DNA from: Saccharopolyspora kobensis
Lineage (GTDB): Bacteria; Actinomycetota; Actinomycetes; Mycobacteriales; Pseudonocardiaceae
Assembly (NCBI RefSeq): GCF_900108315.1
Contig: NZ_FNVB01000002.1
Coordinates: 1,793,879 to 1,857,878 of the forward strand
Direction: 5' to 3'
DNA: 64,000 nt
The notes under the pieces: generated by a model
Databases searched by the model: none
Seen by the model: only the letters and a program-made list of their open reading frames with translations
What the model was told of the DNA's origin: nothing
Shown here: positions 8,570 to 16,678 of the stretch, piece after piece
Layout of the letters: the number at the start of each line of letters is the position of its first letter
How positions within the stretch are numbered: the stretch's first letter is position 1
Position numbers and translations under genes: made by a program

Positions 8570-9691
8570 TCAGGCGCGGCCGGGCGGATCCGTCCGCTCG
8601 TCGGACCAGGACGGCGAAGGCGGCGTGATGGTCGCGGTGAACGTGATGCCCGGCGCCGGCCTGGTGCCGGACGTCTCGGGTTCCGGCGTGGCGTCCTCGG
8701 TCGGCACCTGGAGGCTGCCGGACATCGAGGTGTTGCCGGCCGTCGGCAGCGTGCTCGACACCGGTGTGCTGCCCGAAGCGGGGAACGTGCCCGCTGACGG
8801 AGTGCTGCCCGAAGTGGGGAGCGTGCTCGACGTCGAGGTGCTCGCGGAGGTGGGCAGCGTGCTCGACGTCGGCGTGCTGCCCGAGGTCGGGCCGGTGCTG
8901 GACGTCGGTGCGGTGTCCGACGTTCCGGTCGACCGCTGCACGAGCTCGCTGATCGTGGAGATCGAGTCGGTGAGCGCGCCGACCGCCTTCGTCGCCGTGC
9001 CCACGTGCTGCATCAGGTTCTGGGCGCTGGAGAGCAGCTGCTGCATCACCGCCACGATCCGGCCGCCGTACTCGGCCGCGACCTGCACCGCCTGCGGGAT
9101 CGCCGCCGCCACGCTGGCGCCGAAGGTCGCCGCCGCCGCGGCCATCGCCTGGTTGAGGATCACGATGATCCGGCCGGTGGCCTCGGTGATCAGCGTCGTG
9201 ACCTCCTGCAGCGCCTTGGCCGCGGCTTCGCCGGCGCCGGTCGCCGCTTCGGCCAGCGCCACGCTCGCGTCGCCGAGCCCGGCGATGCCGTCCACCAGCT
9301 CCGCCCCGGTCTTGAGGTACCCGGCCGCGGCGTCACCGGACCAGCCGCTGGTCTCCGGGCCGACCGACTGCTGGTAGGAGTCGGCGATCGAGGAGACGTT
9401 GCGCCCGGTGTCCTGGAAGCCCTGGGCCCCGGCGGAGACCGAGCTGGGGTCGCCGGCCAGCTGCTGCAGCGGTTCGCCGAGGAACGACACCGACCCGGTG
9501 ATGAAGCCGAACCCGGAGTCCGACAGCGCCGAGAGCGGGTCGCTCGTCGAACCGAGCGAGCTCATCCCGGGGTTCTCGCCGCCGCTGAGGCCACCGGAGA
9601 GCCAGTTGCGGTCGCGCACCGCCGCGATGGTCGACTTGAGCTGTTCGAGCTCCTCCGGCCGGGTCGCGCCGATCGTGATCTGCACCGTCAT
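8570..9691 (-). CDS. WXG100-like type VII secretion-associated protein with Ser/Thr/Pro repeat tail
   Basis: A 373-residue protein. Residues 1-250 are mostly helical and contain W117-S-G119 in a helix-turn-helix setting (ETSGWSGDAAAGYLKTG), like ESX substrates. An Ala-rich helical block spans residues 130-250. Residues 264-323 are five 12-residue Ser/Thr/Pro repeats (SSTLPTSGSTPS type), ending in a proline-rich tail. It is last in the ESX-like cassette, and its ATG overlaps the EspC-like stop by 4 nt. The architecture suggests an exported, wall-spanning or surface protein; no enzymatic domain is visible. Confidence 0.75.
   Translation of the reverse strand: MTVQITIGATRPEELEQLKSTIAAVRDRNWLSGGLSGGENPGMSSLGSTSDPLSALSDSGFGFITGSVSFLGEPLQQLAGDPSSVSAGAQGFQDTGRNVSSIADSYQQSVGPETSGWSGDAAAGYLKTGAELVDGIAGLGDASVALAEAATGAGEAAAKALQEVTTLITEATGRIIVILNQAMAAAAATFGASVAAAIPQAVQVAAEYGGRIVAVMQQLLSSAQNLMQHVGTATKAVGALTDSISTISELVQRSTGTSDTAPTSSTGPTSGSTPTSSTLPTSASTSTSSTLPTSGSTPSAGTFPASGSTPVSSTLPTAGNTSMSGSLQVPTEDATPEPETSGTRPAPGITFTATITPPSPSWSDERTDPPGRA
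8723..8902 (-). repeat. Five tandem 36-bp coding repeats (Ser/Thr/Pro tail)
   Basis: The DNA encoding residues 264-323 of the WXG-like protein consists of five 36-bp units, each translating to a variant of S-S-T-L-P-T-S-G-S-T-P-x. The units have diverged, with substitutions at positions 4, 8, 9 and 11. In-frame unit length means gain or loss changes tail length without a frameshift. Confidence 0.8.
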
Positions 9692-9990
9692 CGCGAATCC
9701 TCCTGGAGCAGCCGCACCGCGTTGTCGTCATCGGTGCGCTCGTAGTCCTCGGCGGTGCGCACCAGCGCCGAGCTGACCGCCTCCACCGCGGAGGACGCCT
9801 GCGCGATGGCCTGCCCGGTCTGGCTCATGGCCGCGCCCAGCCCGGCGGTGAGGAAGCCCAGGAAGGTGCCCAGCGAGTTCTCCGCAGGGCCTGCCGGCAC
9901 CGCGCCGGCCGCGTCGGACAACCCGCTCGCCAGCCCGGCGACGGTGTTCGCGTGCGCCCGGATCTGGGCGGGATCGACCTGCAGGTCCAT
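9688..9990 (-). CDS. EspC-like type VII secretion target protein
   Basis: A 100-residue helical protein (MDLQVDPAQIRAHANTVAGLASGL...) with the pattern of the EspC/T7SS-target family: two long amphipathic helices and a conserved C-terminal TAEDYERTD segment. The YxxxD-type secretion signal of ESX substrates is approximated by Y83-E-R-T-D. Start overlaps the YbaB-like stop by one base; end overlaps the downstream WXG-like start by 4 nt. EspC-family proteins are co-secreted with ESX partners. Confidence 0.75.
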   Translation of the reverse strand: MDLQVDPAQIRAHANTVAGLASGLSDAAGAVPAGPAENSLGTFLGFLTAGLGAAMSQTGQAIAQASSAVEAVSSALVRTAEDYERTDDDNAVRLLQEDSR

Positions 9991-10409
9991 CAGACGATCA
10001 CCACCGGGTTGGCGAAGAAGTCGTCGTCATCGTCGCTGGCGGGGCGGCGCGCGGCGGCGTCGACCCCGGCGGCGGGCGGCATGTTCTCCTTGACGAAGTC
10101 CAGCGCCGGGCCGTCGCCGACGTACTCGGTCATGATCTCCACGACCTGCGCCCCGACGGAGCGCTGCGCCTCCTGGGAGGTCGTCAGGATGAGCTGCGCC
10201 AGCTGCTCGGCCTCCATCGCCCGCGCCGCGGGGGTGAGCCGGATGTCCTCCATCGCGCCGCTGGGCCCGACCTGGACGGTGATCTCACCTCGCGGCGAGG
10301 TCGCGGTCCCGCTCATCTGGCGCAGGCTCTCGTTCGCGGCCTTGGCGTCCGCGGCGGCCTTGGCGAGCCGCTCGTCGTAGCCCGCCAGCCACTGAGCTGC
10401 TGTTTCCAC
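9990..10409 (-). CDS. YbaB/EbfC-family nucleoid-type protein
   Basis: A 139-residue protein. The central segment ATSPRGEITVQVGPSGAMEDIRLTP is the YbaB/EbfC core: a helix, then a strand pair followed by a helix with AEQLAQLILTTSQEAQ. The acidic tail (SDDDDDFFANP) is extra. GTG start at 10409 with GGAGGG upstream. YbaB proteins bind DNA as dimers, but in Pseudonocardiaceae homologues are regularly encoded inside ESX-like cassettes, so a structural or chaperone-like role in secretion is possible. Confidence 0.8.
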   Translation of the reverse strand: METAAQWLAGYDERLAKAAADAKAANESLRQMSGTATSPRGEITVQVGPSGAMEDIRLTPAARAMEAEQLAQLILTTSQEAQRSVGAQVVEIMTEYVGDGPALDFVKENMPPAAGVDAAARRPASDDDDDFFANPVVIV

Positions 10410-10494
10410 CTTTTCCCTCCGTAAGAGCCTGTTGGTGCTTGCGTGGTCGCCGAGCCGGCGCGGTCTGGCCGGGGGAAGCCGGCTCAGCTCCGCG

Positions 10495-11313
10495 TCACCG
10501 CGGCTCGCGGGCGATCCTGGCCAGGTCTTCGACCGCGAACCGCACGTCGTTGGGCCGCATCGGGTTGACGCTCACCCAGCCGTGCTTGGCGGGCACCACC
10601 CGCACCCGCCCGCGCGGACCGTCCAACCAGGACAGTTCGGCACCGGCCCGGGTGCTCTCGCCCGCGCCGCGCCGGGTGGCCCCGACCTGACCGCGACCGG
10701 TCAGCACGGCCAGCAGCCCCGCGAGCTGGTCCAGCGCGTTCGGGTCCCCGCCGCAGTCGCGGACGAGAGCGCGCAGCCGCTGCTCCTTCTCCCGGTCGTC
10801 CTCGATCTCGCCGACCAGCTGACCGGCGGTGGCCACCGCGCGCTCGGGCAGCGTGATCGGCATCGTCCGGGCCGGTGCGACGTCGGGGATCAGGTCGAGC
10901 AGCGCGTCGGTCAGCGCGTCCGCCGCGACCCGGTGGATCCGCACCGGCTGCGCCGGGTCGTTGTCCAGCCGCTGCACGCAGATCAGCGCCCAGGACCGGT
11001 AGACGATGGCCACCACCGCGGTCACCCCGGTCTCGTCGACCAGCACCAGGTCGACCGTGCCGCGGTGCTGGCGCAGCGCGGTGACCAGTTCACCGGCCGC
11101 ACCGGCGGGCCCGTCCTCGTCGGCGAACCCGCGCAGCCGCAGGGTGTGGCCCGCGGTGGCCAGCAGCACCTCCCGCTCACCGGCGATGCGGCCGAAGGAC
11201 GGCACGCGCAGCGGGAACGGCAGCGGCACCCCGGCGTGCGTGGACAGCAGGTCCAGCTCGACCTGCCCGAACTCGATGGGAGCGGGTGCGCGTCGCGCGG
11301 ACGCCGTGGTCAT
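10495..11313 (-). CDS. EspG-family ESX secretion-associated chaperone
   Basis: A 272-residue protein beginning MTTASARRAPAPIEFGQVELDLL. The order of elements matches the EspG fold: an N-terminal LDLLSTHAGVPLPFPLRVPSFG segment, a strand core (VDLVLVDETGVTAVVAI), a helical region and a C-terminal VAKHGWVSVNP-type strand. EspG proteins bind PE/PPE pairs and deliver them to the ESX ATPase. A PPE-like gene lies two genes upstream. The ATG overlaps the preceding stop in an ATGA arrangement. Confidence 0.75.
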   Translation of the reverse strand: MTTASARRAPAPIEFGQVELDLLSTHAGVPLPFPLRVPSFGRIAGEREVLLATAGHTLRLRGFADEDGPAGAAGELVTALRQHRGTVDLVLVDETGVTAVVAIVYRSWALICVQRLDNDPAQPVRIHRVAADALTDALLDLIPDVAPARTMPITLPERAVATAGQLVGEIEDDREKEQRLRALVRDCGGDPNALDQLAGLLAVLTGRGQVGATRRGAGESTRAGAELSWLDGPRGRVRVVPAKHGWVSVNPMRPNDVRFAVEDLARIAREPR

Positions 11314-11657
11314 GCCCGGTCACCACCGGTGTTGCGCAACGCCTGCGCGGCGCTGTCGTCGGAGGCGAGGTAGCCGCTGACGGTTTCGCCCAGCGCGGTG
11401 CGGAAGTTGTTCAGCTCGGCGTCGGCCGCGCTGATCTCGCCGCTGAGCCCGGACCGGCCACCGGCCTCGCGCAGCCGCATCGCCAGGTGGATCGCCGGCG
11501 GCGCGGTGCCCAGCTGCGGCAGCCGCTCGGCCAGCCTGCCCGCCGAGCCGACCAGTCCGGTGGTGCGCTCGCGGAGCCCGGACAGCGCCTCGACCTGCGC
11601 GGAAAGTCCCTGCGGGGCGACCTGGTAGCCGTGTCCCGCTGCTGCTTCGGAAGTCAA
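11310..11657 (-). CDS. Small helical ESX-cassette protein (EsxA/EspC-like)
   Basis: A 115-residue mostly helical protein starting from TTG at 11657 (LTSEAAAGHGYQVAPQG), chosen because AGGAG lies 7 nt upstream and upstream in-frame codons enter the PPE-like gene. It has helical pairs ALSGLRERTTGLVGSAGRL and AADAELNNFRTALGETVSGYL, in the size range of WXG100 or EspC proteins, but no WXG motif. It sits between the PPE-like and EspG-like genes, where a PE-like partner would be expected. Assignment rests mainly on position. Confidence 0.6.
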   Translation of the reverse strand: MTSEAAAGHGYQVAPQGLSAQVEALSGLRERTTGLVGSAGRLAERLPQLGTAPPAIHLAMRLREAGGRSGLSGEISAADAELNNFRTALGETVSGYLASDDSAAQALRNTGGDRA

Positions 11658-11677
11658 CGTTCGCTCCTGTGCTGCGC

Positions 11678-12799
11678 TCAGCCGATGACCGGGGCGCTGG
11701 CCGGCCGGTCGTCGTCGAAGAGTTTCTGGTCGATGGTGGGCAGGCGGTTCTCGTGCAGCTGCTCGTCTTCCTCCTCGCCTCGCCGGGCGCCACCGGCACC
11801 GGGCATCATGCTGCCGCTGCCCGTGCGACCGGCCAGGCCGCCAAGGCCGCCGGAACGCGCCAAAGCGGCGTCCAGCGCGCCGAATCCGCTGCGCGCCCCA
11901 CCGCCCAGCTGCTCCGCGCCGACCAACCGGCCCCACGGCACGCCGCCGCTGCCGCTGCCCGCACCACCGCTGAACCCGGCGGCGGTGGTCGATGCGGGGG
12001 AGTTGAACCCGGCGGCCTCCAGCGAACCGGGCGGCGCGATGGCCCGGCTGCTGTTGCGCAGGCTCGCCTCGTACTGCTGCATGACGTGCACCGCCTCGGC
12101 CTTCTTCTGCGCAGCCGCGACGTTGGACATGAACAGGCTGCCGCCGCCGGCCGCCACCGCGCCGATGGCGGCGCCGATCGCGGCCCCGGGAGCGGCGCCG
12201 ATGCCACCGGCACCCGCGCCGACGATCCCGCCGATGACCGCACCGGCACCGGCCCCGGCCATCGCGCTGGTCAGCGCGGAGCCGGTCGGGTCGCCGGGCG
12301 GTGGCGGCATCGTGTTGCGCGCGACCGCGAGCGCGTCGCCGGCCTCCTGGGTCGCGCCCTGCACGGTGCCCGCGCGGTCGCTGATCCCGGAGGTGCGGTC
12401 GCCGAGCTCACCGAGCTGGCTGGTGGCCAGGCCGGCCGACTCGCTGCTCCAGTTGGTCTGCATGGCGTTGCGCTCGTGCCGCATGGACTCGGCGTGGTCG
12501 GCCAGCTCGGTGCGGTGCTGCCCCCACTCGGCCGCCATCGAGCTGACATCGCCGACGTCGGCGTTCTGCCAGAGCATCTGGTAGAGCTCTTCGTGGGAGT
12601 AGGAGTTCCAGTTGGTGCCGTCAGGCGGGATCGGCGAGCCGAAGTAGCCCTCCCAGACGTTGCGCAGGGCGTCCACGACCGGCACCGCCAGCACCCCGGC
12701 GGGGCCGGCCTGCGCCAGCGCGGAGGTGGCGGCCGCGGCAAGCTCCTGCACACCTGCCGACGCGGTATCGATGAGGTTCGCTGCGGATTCGTCGCTCAT
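11678..12799 (-). CDS. PPE/WXG-like ESX-associated protein
   Basis: A 373-residue protein. Residues 1-130 form a helical domain containing NWNSYSHEELYQMLW and MQTNWSSESAGLA; the WSS turn is WXG-like. Residues ~150-220 are a Gly/Ala-rich hydrophobic stretch (AGAGAVIGGIVGAGAGGIG) that could insert in a membrane. The rest is Gly/Ser-rich with an acidic RRGEEEDEQLHENRLPTIDQKLFDDDRP tail. It is the first gene of the cassette; GGGAGG lies 12 nt before the ATG. The layout resembles actinomycete PPE-domain proteins. Confidence 0.7.
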   Translation of the reverse strand: MSDESAANLIDTASAGVQELAAAATSALAQAGPAGVLAVPVVDALRNVWEGYFGSPIPPDGTNWNSYSHEELYQMLWQNADVGDVSSMAAEWGQHRTELADHAESMRHERNAMQTNWSSESAGLATSQLGELGDRTSGISDRAGTVQGATQEAGDALAVARNTMPPPPGDPTGSALTSAMAGAGAGAVIGGIVGAGAGGIGAAPGAAIGAAIGAVAAGGGSLFMSNVAAAQKKAEAVHVMQQYEASLRNSSRAIAPPGSLEAAGFNSPASTTAAGFSGGAGSGSGGVPWGRLVGAEQLGGGARSGFGALDAALARSGGLGGLAGRTGSGSMMPGAGGARRGEEEDEQLHENRLPTIDQKLFDDDRPASAPVIG

Positions 12800-13158
12800 C
12801 TGCGGTTTTCTGCCTCCCAGAACGGCGCGCGGCTGCATGCGCCGAACACGGCCAACGAGTTTCAGCGGGGCACGCGTGCTGCGCGCCGGAACGTGCCCGC
12901 TTCCCCAGACGCGGGCACCTACTGAGATCACCAGACCCGGGTCCGGGAAACATCCGCAACATTGCTGATGTTCACGGATTTCACGCTGACCTGCGAAGAT
13001 CAGGACGTTAACGGGACGAATCGGGCGAGCGTCGATGTTCGCGACCGGCCGTCAGGACGCCGGAACCGCCTCGGTTACGGAGGAAACCTCCCCGAGGACG
13101 AGTAGCCCGGCGACAGCGGGCGAACAAACGACTCGACCACGGACCTATAGTCGCGATC
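12800..13158. promoter_or_regulatory. Divergent intergenic region of the ESX-like cassette
   Basis: About 360 bases with no supported gene. A TATAGT hexamer at 13146-13151 sits 7 nt before the GTG of the nucleotidyltransferase, which would give a leaderless mRNA. The promoter of the leftward ESX-like cassette must also lie here, near 12810-12960, but no clear -35/-10 pair was recognised. Confidence 0.45.
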
Positions 13159-13908
13159 GTGGACGCGGTTGTGGAGGACTACGCCCGCAACGTCGCAGCC
13201 GCGATGGCCACAACGCTGGGACCGCGCTTGGTGGGCGTCTACCTGCACGGCTCTGCAGTGCTCGGCGGGTTCGACGCACGCCGCAGCGATGTCGACGTCC
13301 TCGTCGTCTGCGAAGGGCCGATGACGGCGGTCGAGGAGTCGGCTGCTGCGCAGCGGCTGAGCCGCGAGCGCTTGCCGTGCCCCGCGCACGGGCTGGAGTT
13401 GAGCATCGTCACCTTCTCGGCGGCCCAGCACCCCACGGCACGACCTGAGTTCGAGCTGCACGTGACCACGGCACCGGAGGACACCAAGTGCGTTGACGGC
13501 CGCGATCGCGAGGGAGATCCCGACCTCGTGCTGCACTTCGCCGTCTGCCGCAATGCCGGGCGGCTCCTCGGCCCCGGGCGCCCGGCGCCCGAGGCGTTCG
13601 CCCCGGTCCCCGACGACCTGGTCCTGGCTCAGCTGGCGAGCGAGCTGCGCTGGTGCACCGGACACGCTCCCGGCGAGTACGCGGTGCTCAACGCCTGCCG
13701 GGCGTGGCGGTTCGCCGTGGACGGCGCTCTCGTGTCCAAGGTCGACGGCGGCCGGTGGGCGCTGGATCTCGTGTCAGGCGCGGACGGAGAGCTGGTTCGA
13801 ACCGCCTTGGACCGTCAACGCTGCCTTCCCGCCGCAGAGCTCGACCCGCGCGCCGTCCAGCGGTTCGTCCACCACGCCCTCGGCCGGATCACCGAGGTCT
13901 CGGCATAG
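13159..13908 (+). CDS. AadA-like aminoglycoside nucleotidyltransferase-family protein
   Basis: A 249-residue nucleotidyltransferase. The G31-S32 ... D44-V-D46 catalytic motif (LHGSAVLGGFDARRSDVDVLVV) binds the two Mg ions, and a C-terminal DUF4111-like helical part carries ELRWCTGHAPGEYAVLNACRAWRF. This is the ANT(3'')-like arrangement; those enzymes adenylylate streptomycin or spectinomycin, but resistance cannot be read from sequence. GTG start with no Shine-Dalgarno and a TATAGT element 7 nt upstream, suggesting leaderless translation. Confidence 0.8.
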   Translation: MDAVVEDYARNVAAAMATTLGPRLVGVYLHGSAVLGGFDARRSDVDVLVVCEGPMTAVEESAAAQRLSRERLPCPAHGLELSIVTFSAAQHPTARPEFELHVTTAPEDTKCVDGRDREGDPDLVLHFAVCRNAGRLLGPGRPAPEAFAPVPDDLVLAQLASELRWCTGHAPGEYAVLNACRAWRFAVDGALVSKVDGGRWALDLVSGADGELVRTALDRQRCLPAAELDPRAVQRFVHHALGRITEVSA

Positions 13909-13926
13909 CGTCCGCCCGGCGCGAGC

Positions 13927-16452
13927 TCAGCTGCGGCGCTCGAAACCGAGGACGATCTCGACGCGCGAGGCGTAGCCGAGCTTGGCGAGGATCTTCGACA
14001 CGTGGGAATCGACCGTCCGGACCGACACGATCAGCCTCTCGGCCGCCTCCCGGTTGGTCAGCCCCTGCGCGACGAGCTCGGCGACGCGGTGTTCGGCCGC
14101 GGTGAGGCTTTCCCAGCCGTGCTTGGGCCTCCGGCGCGGTCCGGTCGCTCCGCGCCGGACGCCGAAGGCGCGCAGCTCGGCATCGGCGCGGTGGATCTCG
14201 CCGGCGGCGGCCAGCGCCGTGAAGCGCTCGATCGCGGTTCGGTAGGCGGCCCGGGCGTCCGCCGATCTGCCGGACGCCGCAAGCACTTTCGCCGCGTCCT
14301 GCGCCGCCCGGGCGGCGGTGACCGGAGAACCGTTCTCGGCGAACTGCTGCGCCGCGTCGAGCAGCAGGTCCACATCGCTGTCGAGCAGGCCCTGGCAGTA
14401 CGTGAGAGCGCCGCGCTCGCCCAGCGAATCGCCGGTGACCAGCTCCTGCATGTGCGCCACCACGCGTTCGGCCAGCTCGCGATCACCGCTGCCGACCGCG
14501 ATGCGCACGATCCGCGCACCGATGGTGCTCACCGCGTGGCCGTTGTGCACGCCCACGTCGCCGTTGGCGAGGGTGCGCACGATCTCCAGCGCTCGCTCGG
14601 AATCGCCTTCGGCGTCGGCGAGCACGGCATGACCGATGGCGGTGATCTGCTCGTAGAAGATGGCGACCCCGCGTGGTTCCGCGCCGTTGGCCAGCTCGGC
14701 GTGCTCGCGGGCGGCGCGGAGGTCGCCGCGGTGCACCAGGATGGCGATGGCGATGGCGTGCAGCGGACCGTCGAACCCGTGCAGGTCGGGCAGCGCGGTG
14801 GCGGCTTCGATCTCGGCCAGGGATTCGTCCCAGTGGCCGTTGTTGAACAGCGCGAGCGCGGTGATGGTGTGCAGCCAGACCAGCAGACCGGTGCCGAGCT
14901 CGCGCGCGAGCGGGCGCGCCCGCGCGGCGGTTTCCAGGGCCGCCCGCTCCTGGCGCAGGTCCTGGACCACCGCGCGCAGCAGGCGGGTCATCAGCTGTTG
15001 CCCGCGGTCGCTGGCGGCGATCTCCAGCAGCGCATCGGCCTGGTCCAGCAGCTCCAGCGCGCCGGTCAGGTCGCGGAACACGAACCGGCCGATGGCCTTG
15101 ATGTTGAGCAGGTACAGCGCGACGACCGGGTCGTCCGCGGCGTGCGGTTCGGCGATGTCGAGCGCGTGCTCCACCCCGGTCAGGTCGCCGACGAGCAGCC
15201 GGGCGGTGGCGTCGAGCACGGCCAGCCGCGGCGGCAGCTCACCGTGCTCGCGCTCCGGTTCCAGGGCCTTCGCCGCACCTTCGGGATCCATCGCCCCGAT
15301 GCGGATCAGGGCGAGCACGGCCCGGGACCGGCGCCGGATCGGCGCGTCCGGGCGAGCCATCAACGTGGTGCGCGCGGTGTGCTCGGCGGCGTCGAGCCGC
15401 CCGGACCACAGCTGCGCCTCGGCCAGCGCCGCCCGCAGCGGCAGCAGATCCGGATCGCCCGGCACGAGGTGGGCGACGGCGCGTTCGAGGAGGTCCACGA
15501 GCCCGGGTGTGGGATCGGCGGCCAGCTTCTCGGCGTGCCGGCCGAGCCATGCCGCCAGCCAGGCGTCCACCGGCGCGTGGACCAGCTGCTCGACGACTGC
15601 TTCGGGTGGAGCGTTCCGGCTGATCAGAGCCTTCGCGGCGGTGGTGCGCAGGGCCGCCGACGTCGCTGCCACCTCGTCGCGCACCACCGCGTGGCGCAGC
15701 CGCACGACACCATCGGTGACTTCGGCCAGCCCGAGCGCGGTCAGCCGCTCGGCACCGGCCAGGACCTCGGCCGGGGTAGATCCGACTGCCGCCGCCAGGT
15801 CCTCCACGCACGCGCGATCGGCCAGGATCGCGGTGAATCGCAGCAGCGCGGCATCGGATCCGGCCAGCCCGGTGGCCCAAGCCGTCACGGTCTGCGCGCG
15901 GTTCTCCGAGGTGAGCTGGGCCAGCAGCCACGGGTTTCCGGCCGCTCCGGCCGCCAGTCGCCGCAGCGAATCGGATGGCTCCGCGCCGGTGAGTTCGGTG
16001 AGCAGCGAGTGCACCGAGGCGTCGTCGAGCGGGAGGAGGTCGTGCACCGCGGCAGTGCGCTCGAGGTGGGTGAAGCGTTCGGGTGCGGCACCGCGATGCC
16101 GTCCGGCGACCACCAGCAGCGATCGGCCGCTCAGTTCCTCGGTGAGGTCGTGCAGCGCGAGCAGCGTCGCGTCGTCGGCCCGGTGCAGGTCGTCGATGAC
16201 GACAACGCCGCTCTCGGGCCATTGCGGGGGAATGCCCTCGGACAGCACTGTGGTGCCGTGCGGGGGCAGGACCGCGATCCGGCGCACCGGAAGTCCGGCG
16301 CTGCGCATCGCTTCGGCGTGGGCGTCCAGGAGGGCGGACAGGCCGAGCCCCGGATCGGCGCGAACCACGAGCAGGCCGCCGAACCCGTCCTGCGCGGCGA
16401 TCGCAGCGTCGGCGAGTCGCCGCAACGACTCGTCCCTGCCGAACAAAACCAC
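13927..16452 (-). CDS. LuxR-family AAA/STAND regulator (LAL type) with degenerate Walker A
   Basis: An 841-residue LAL-type regulator. The N-terminal ATPase begins FGRDESLRRL; the Walker A position reads VRADPGLGLSALL and lacks the GK(S/T) lysine. Walker B is GVVVIDDLHRADD. A long TPR-like helical middle follows. The C-terminal LuxR helix-turn-helix (residues ~770-835) contains LTAAEHRVAELVAQGLTNREAAERL and VRTVDSHVSKILAKLG, a complete DNA-binding unit. Unlinked to an obvious target; its neighbours are a nucleotidyltransferase and a secreted protease. Loss of the P-loop Lys suggests altered or absent ATP hydrolysis. Confidence 0.9.
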   Translation of the reverse strand: MVLFGRDESLRRLADAAIAAQDGFGGLLVVRADPGLGLSALLDAHAEAMRSAGLPVRRIAVLPPHGTTVLSEGIPPQWPESGVVVIDDLHRADDATLLALHDLTEELSGRSLLVVAGRHRGAAPERFTHLERTAAVHDLLPLDDASVHSLLTELTGAEPSDSLRRLAAGAAGNPWLLAQLTSENRAQTVTAWATGLAGSDAALLRFTAILADRACVEDLAAAVGSTPAEVLAGAERLTALGLAEVTDGVVRLRHAVVRDEVAATSAALRTTAAKALISRNAPPEAVVEQLVHAPVDAWLAAWLGRHAEKLAADPTPGLVDLLERAVAHLVPGDPDLLPLRAALAEAQLWSGRLDAAEHTARTTLMARPDAPIRRRSRAVLALIRIGAMDPEGAAKALEPEREHGELPPRLAVLDATARLLVGDLTGVEHALDIAEPHAADDPVVALYLLNIKAIGRFVFRDLTGALELLDQADALLEIAASDRGQQLMTRLLRAVVQDLRQERAALETAARARPLARELGTGLLVWLHTITALALFNNGHWDESLAEIEAATALPDLHGFDGPLHAIAIAILVHRGDLRAAREHAELANGAEPRGVAIFYEQITAIGHAVLADAEGDSERALEIVRTLANGDVGVHNGHAVSTIGARIVRIAVGSGDRELAERVVAHMQELVTGDSLGERGALTYCQGLLDSDVDLLLDAAQQFAENGSPVTAARAAQDAAKVLAASGRSADARAAYRTAIERFTALAAAGEIHRADAELRAFGVRRGATGPRRRPKHGWESLTAAEHRVAELVAQGLTNREAAERLIVSVRTVDSHVSKILAKLGYASRVEIVLGFERRS

Positions 16453-16642
16453 CCGAGCCCCCGATCCTGAGAGCAGGGAGCTTAGTCCAGCCGGGCGGCC
16501 GGTTCGGGTGAAATGGTGGAACTGGTTCTGCCGTCTCAGCAGTGCACCAGGTGTCCACAGAGGATTGGTCTGGTCGTCGCGGGAGCATAACCGCTGGCCC
16601 GGTGCGATGTGCCGGGCCGGCTGTGGCGCTCATCACGCCCGG

Positions 16643-16672
16643 TCCGGGCCCTGCCCGCGGGCAGGGCCCGGA
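16643..16672 (-). terminator. Hairpin downstream of the serine protease gene
   Basis: A perfect 14-bp GC-rich stem (16643-16656 with 16659-16672) closed by a 2-nt centre, starting 6 nt after the protease stop on the minus strand. No T-tract follows, as is usual in GC-rich actinomycetes. Confidence 0.7.
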
Positions 16673-16678
16673 GTCGGA

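Noticed and set aside
6190-8628. An 812-codon rightward frame opposite the beta-helix gene
   Set aside because: Its composition (Val/Arg/Gln/Ala-rich, no domain) is that of an antisense shadow. The leftward frame has the repeats and helices.
14002-16470. An 822-codon rightward frame opposite the LuxR-type gene
   Set aside because: Antisense shadow; the leftward frame shows the Walker B and HTH motifs.
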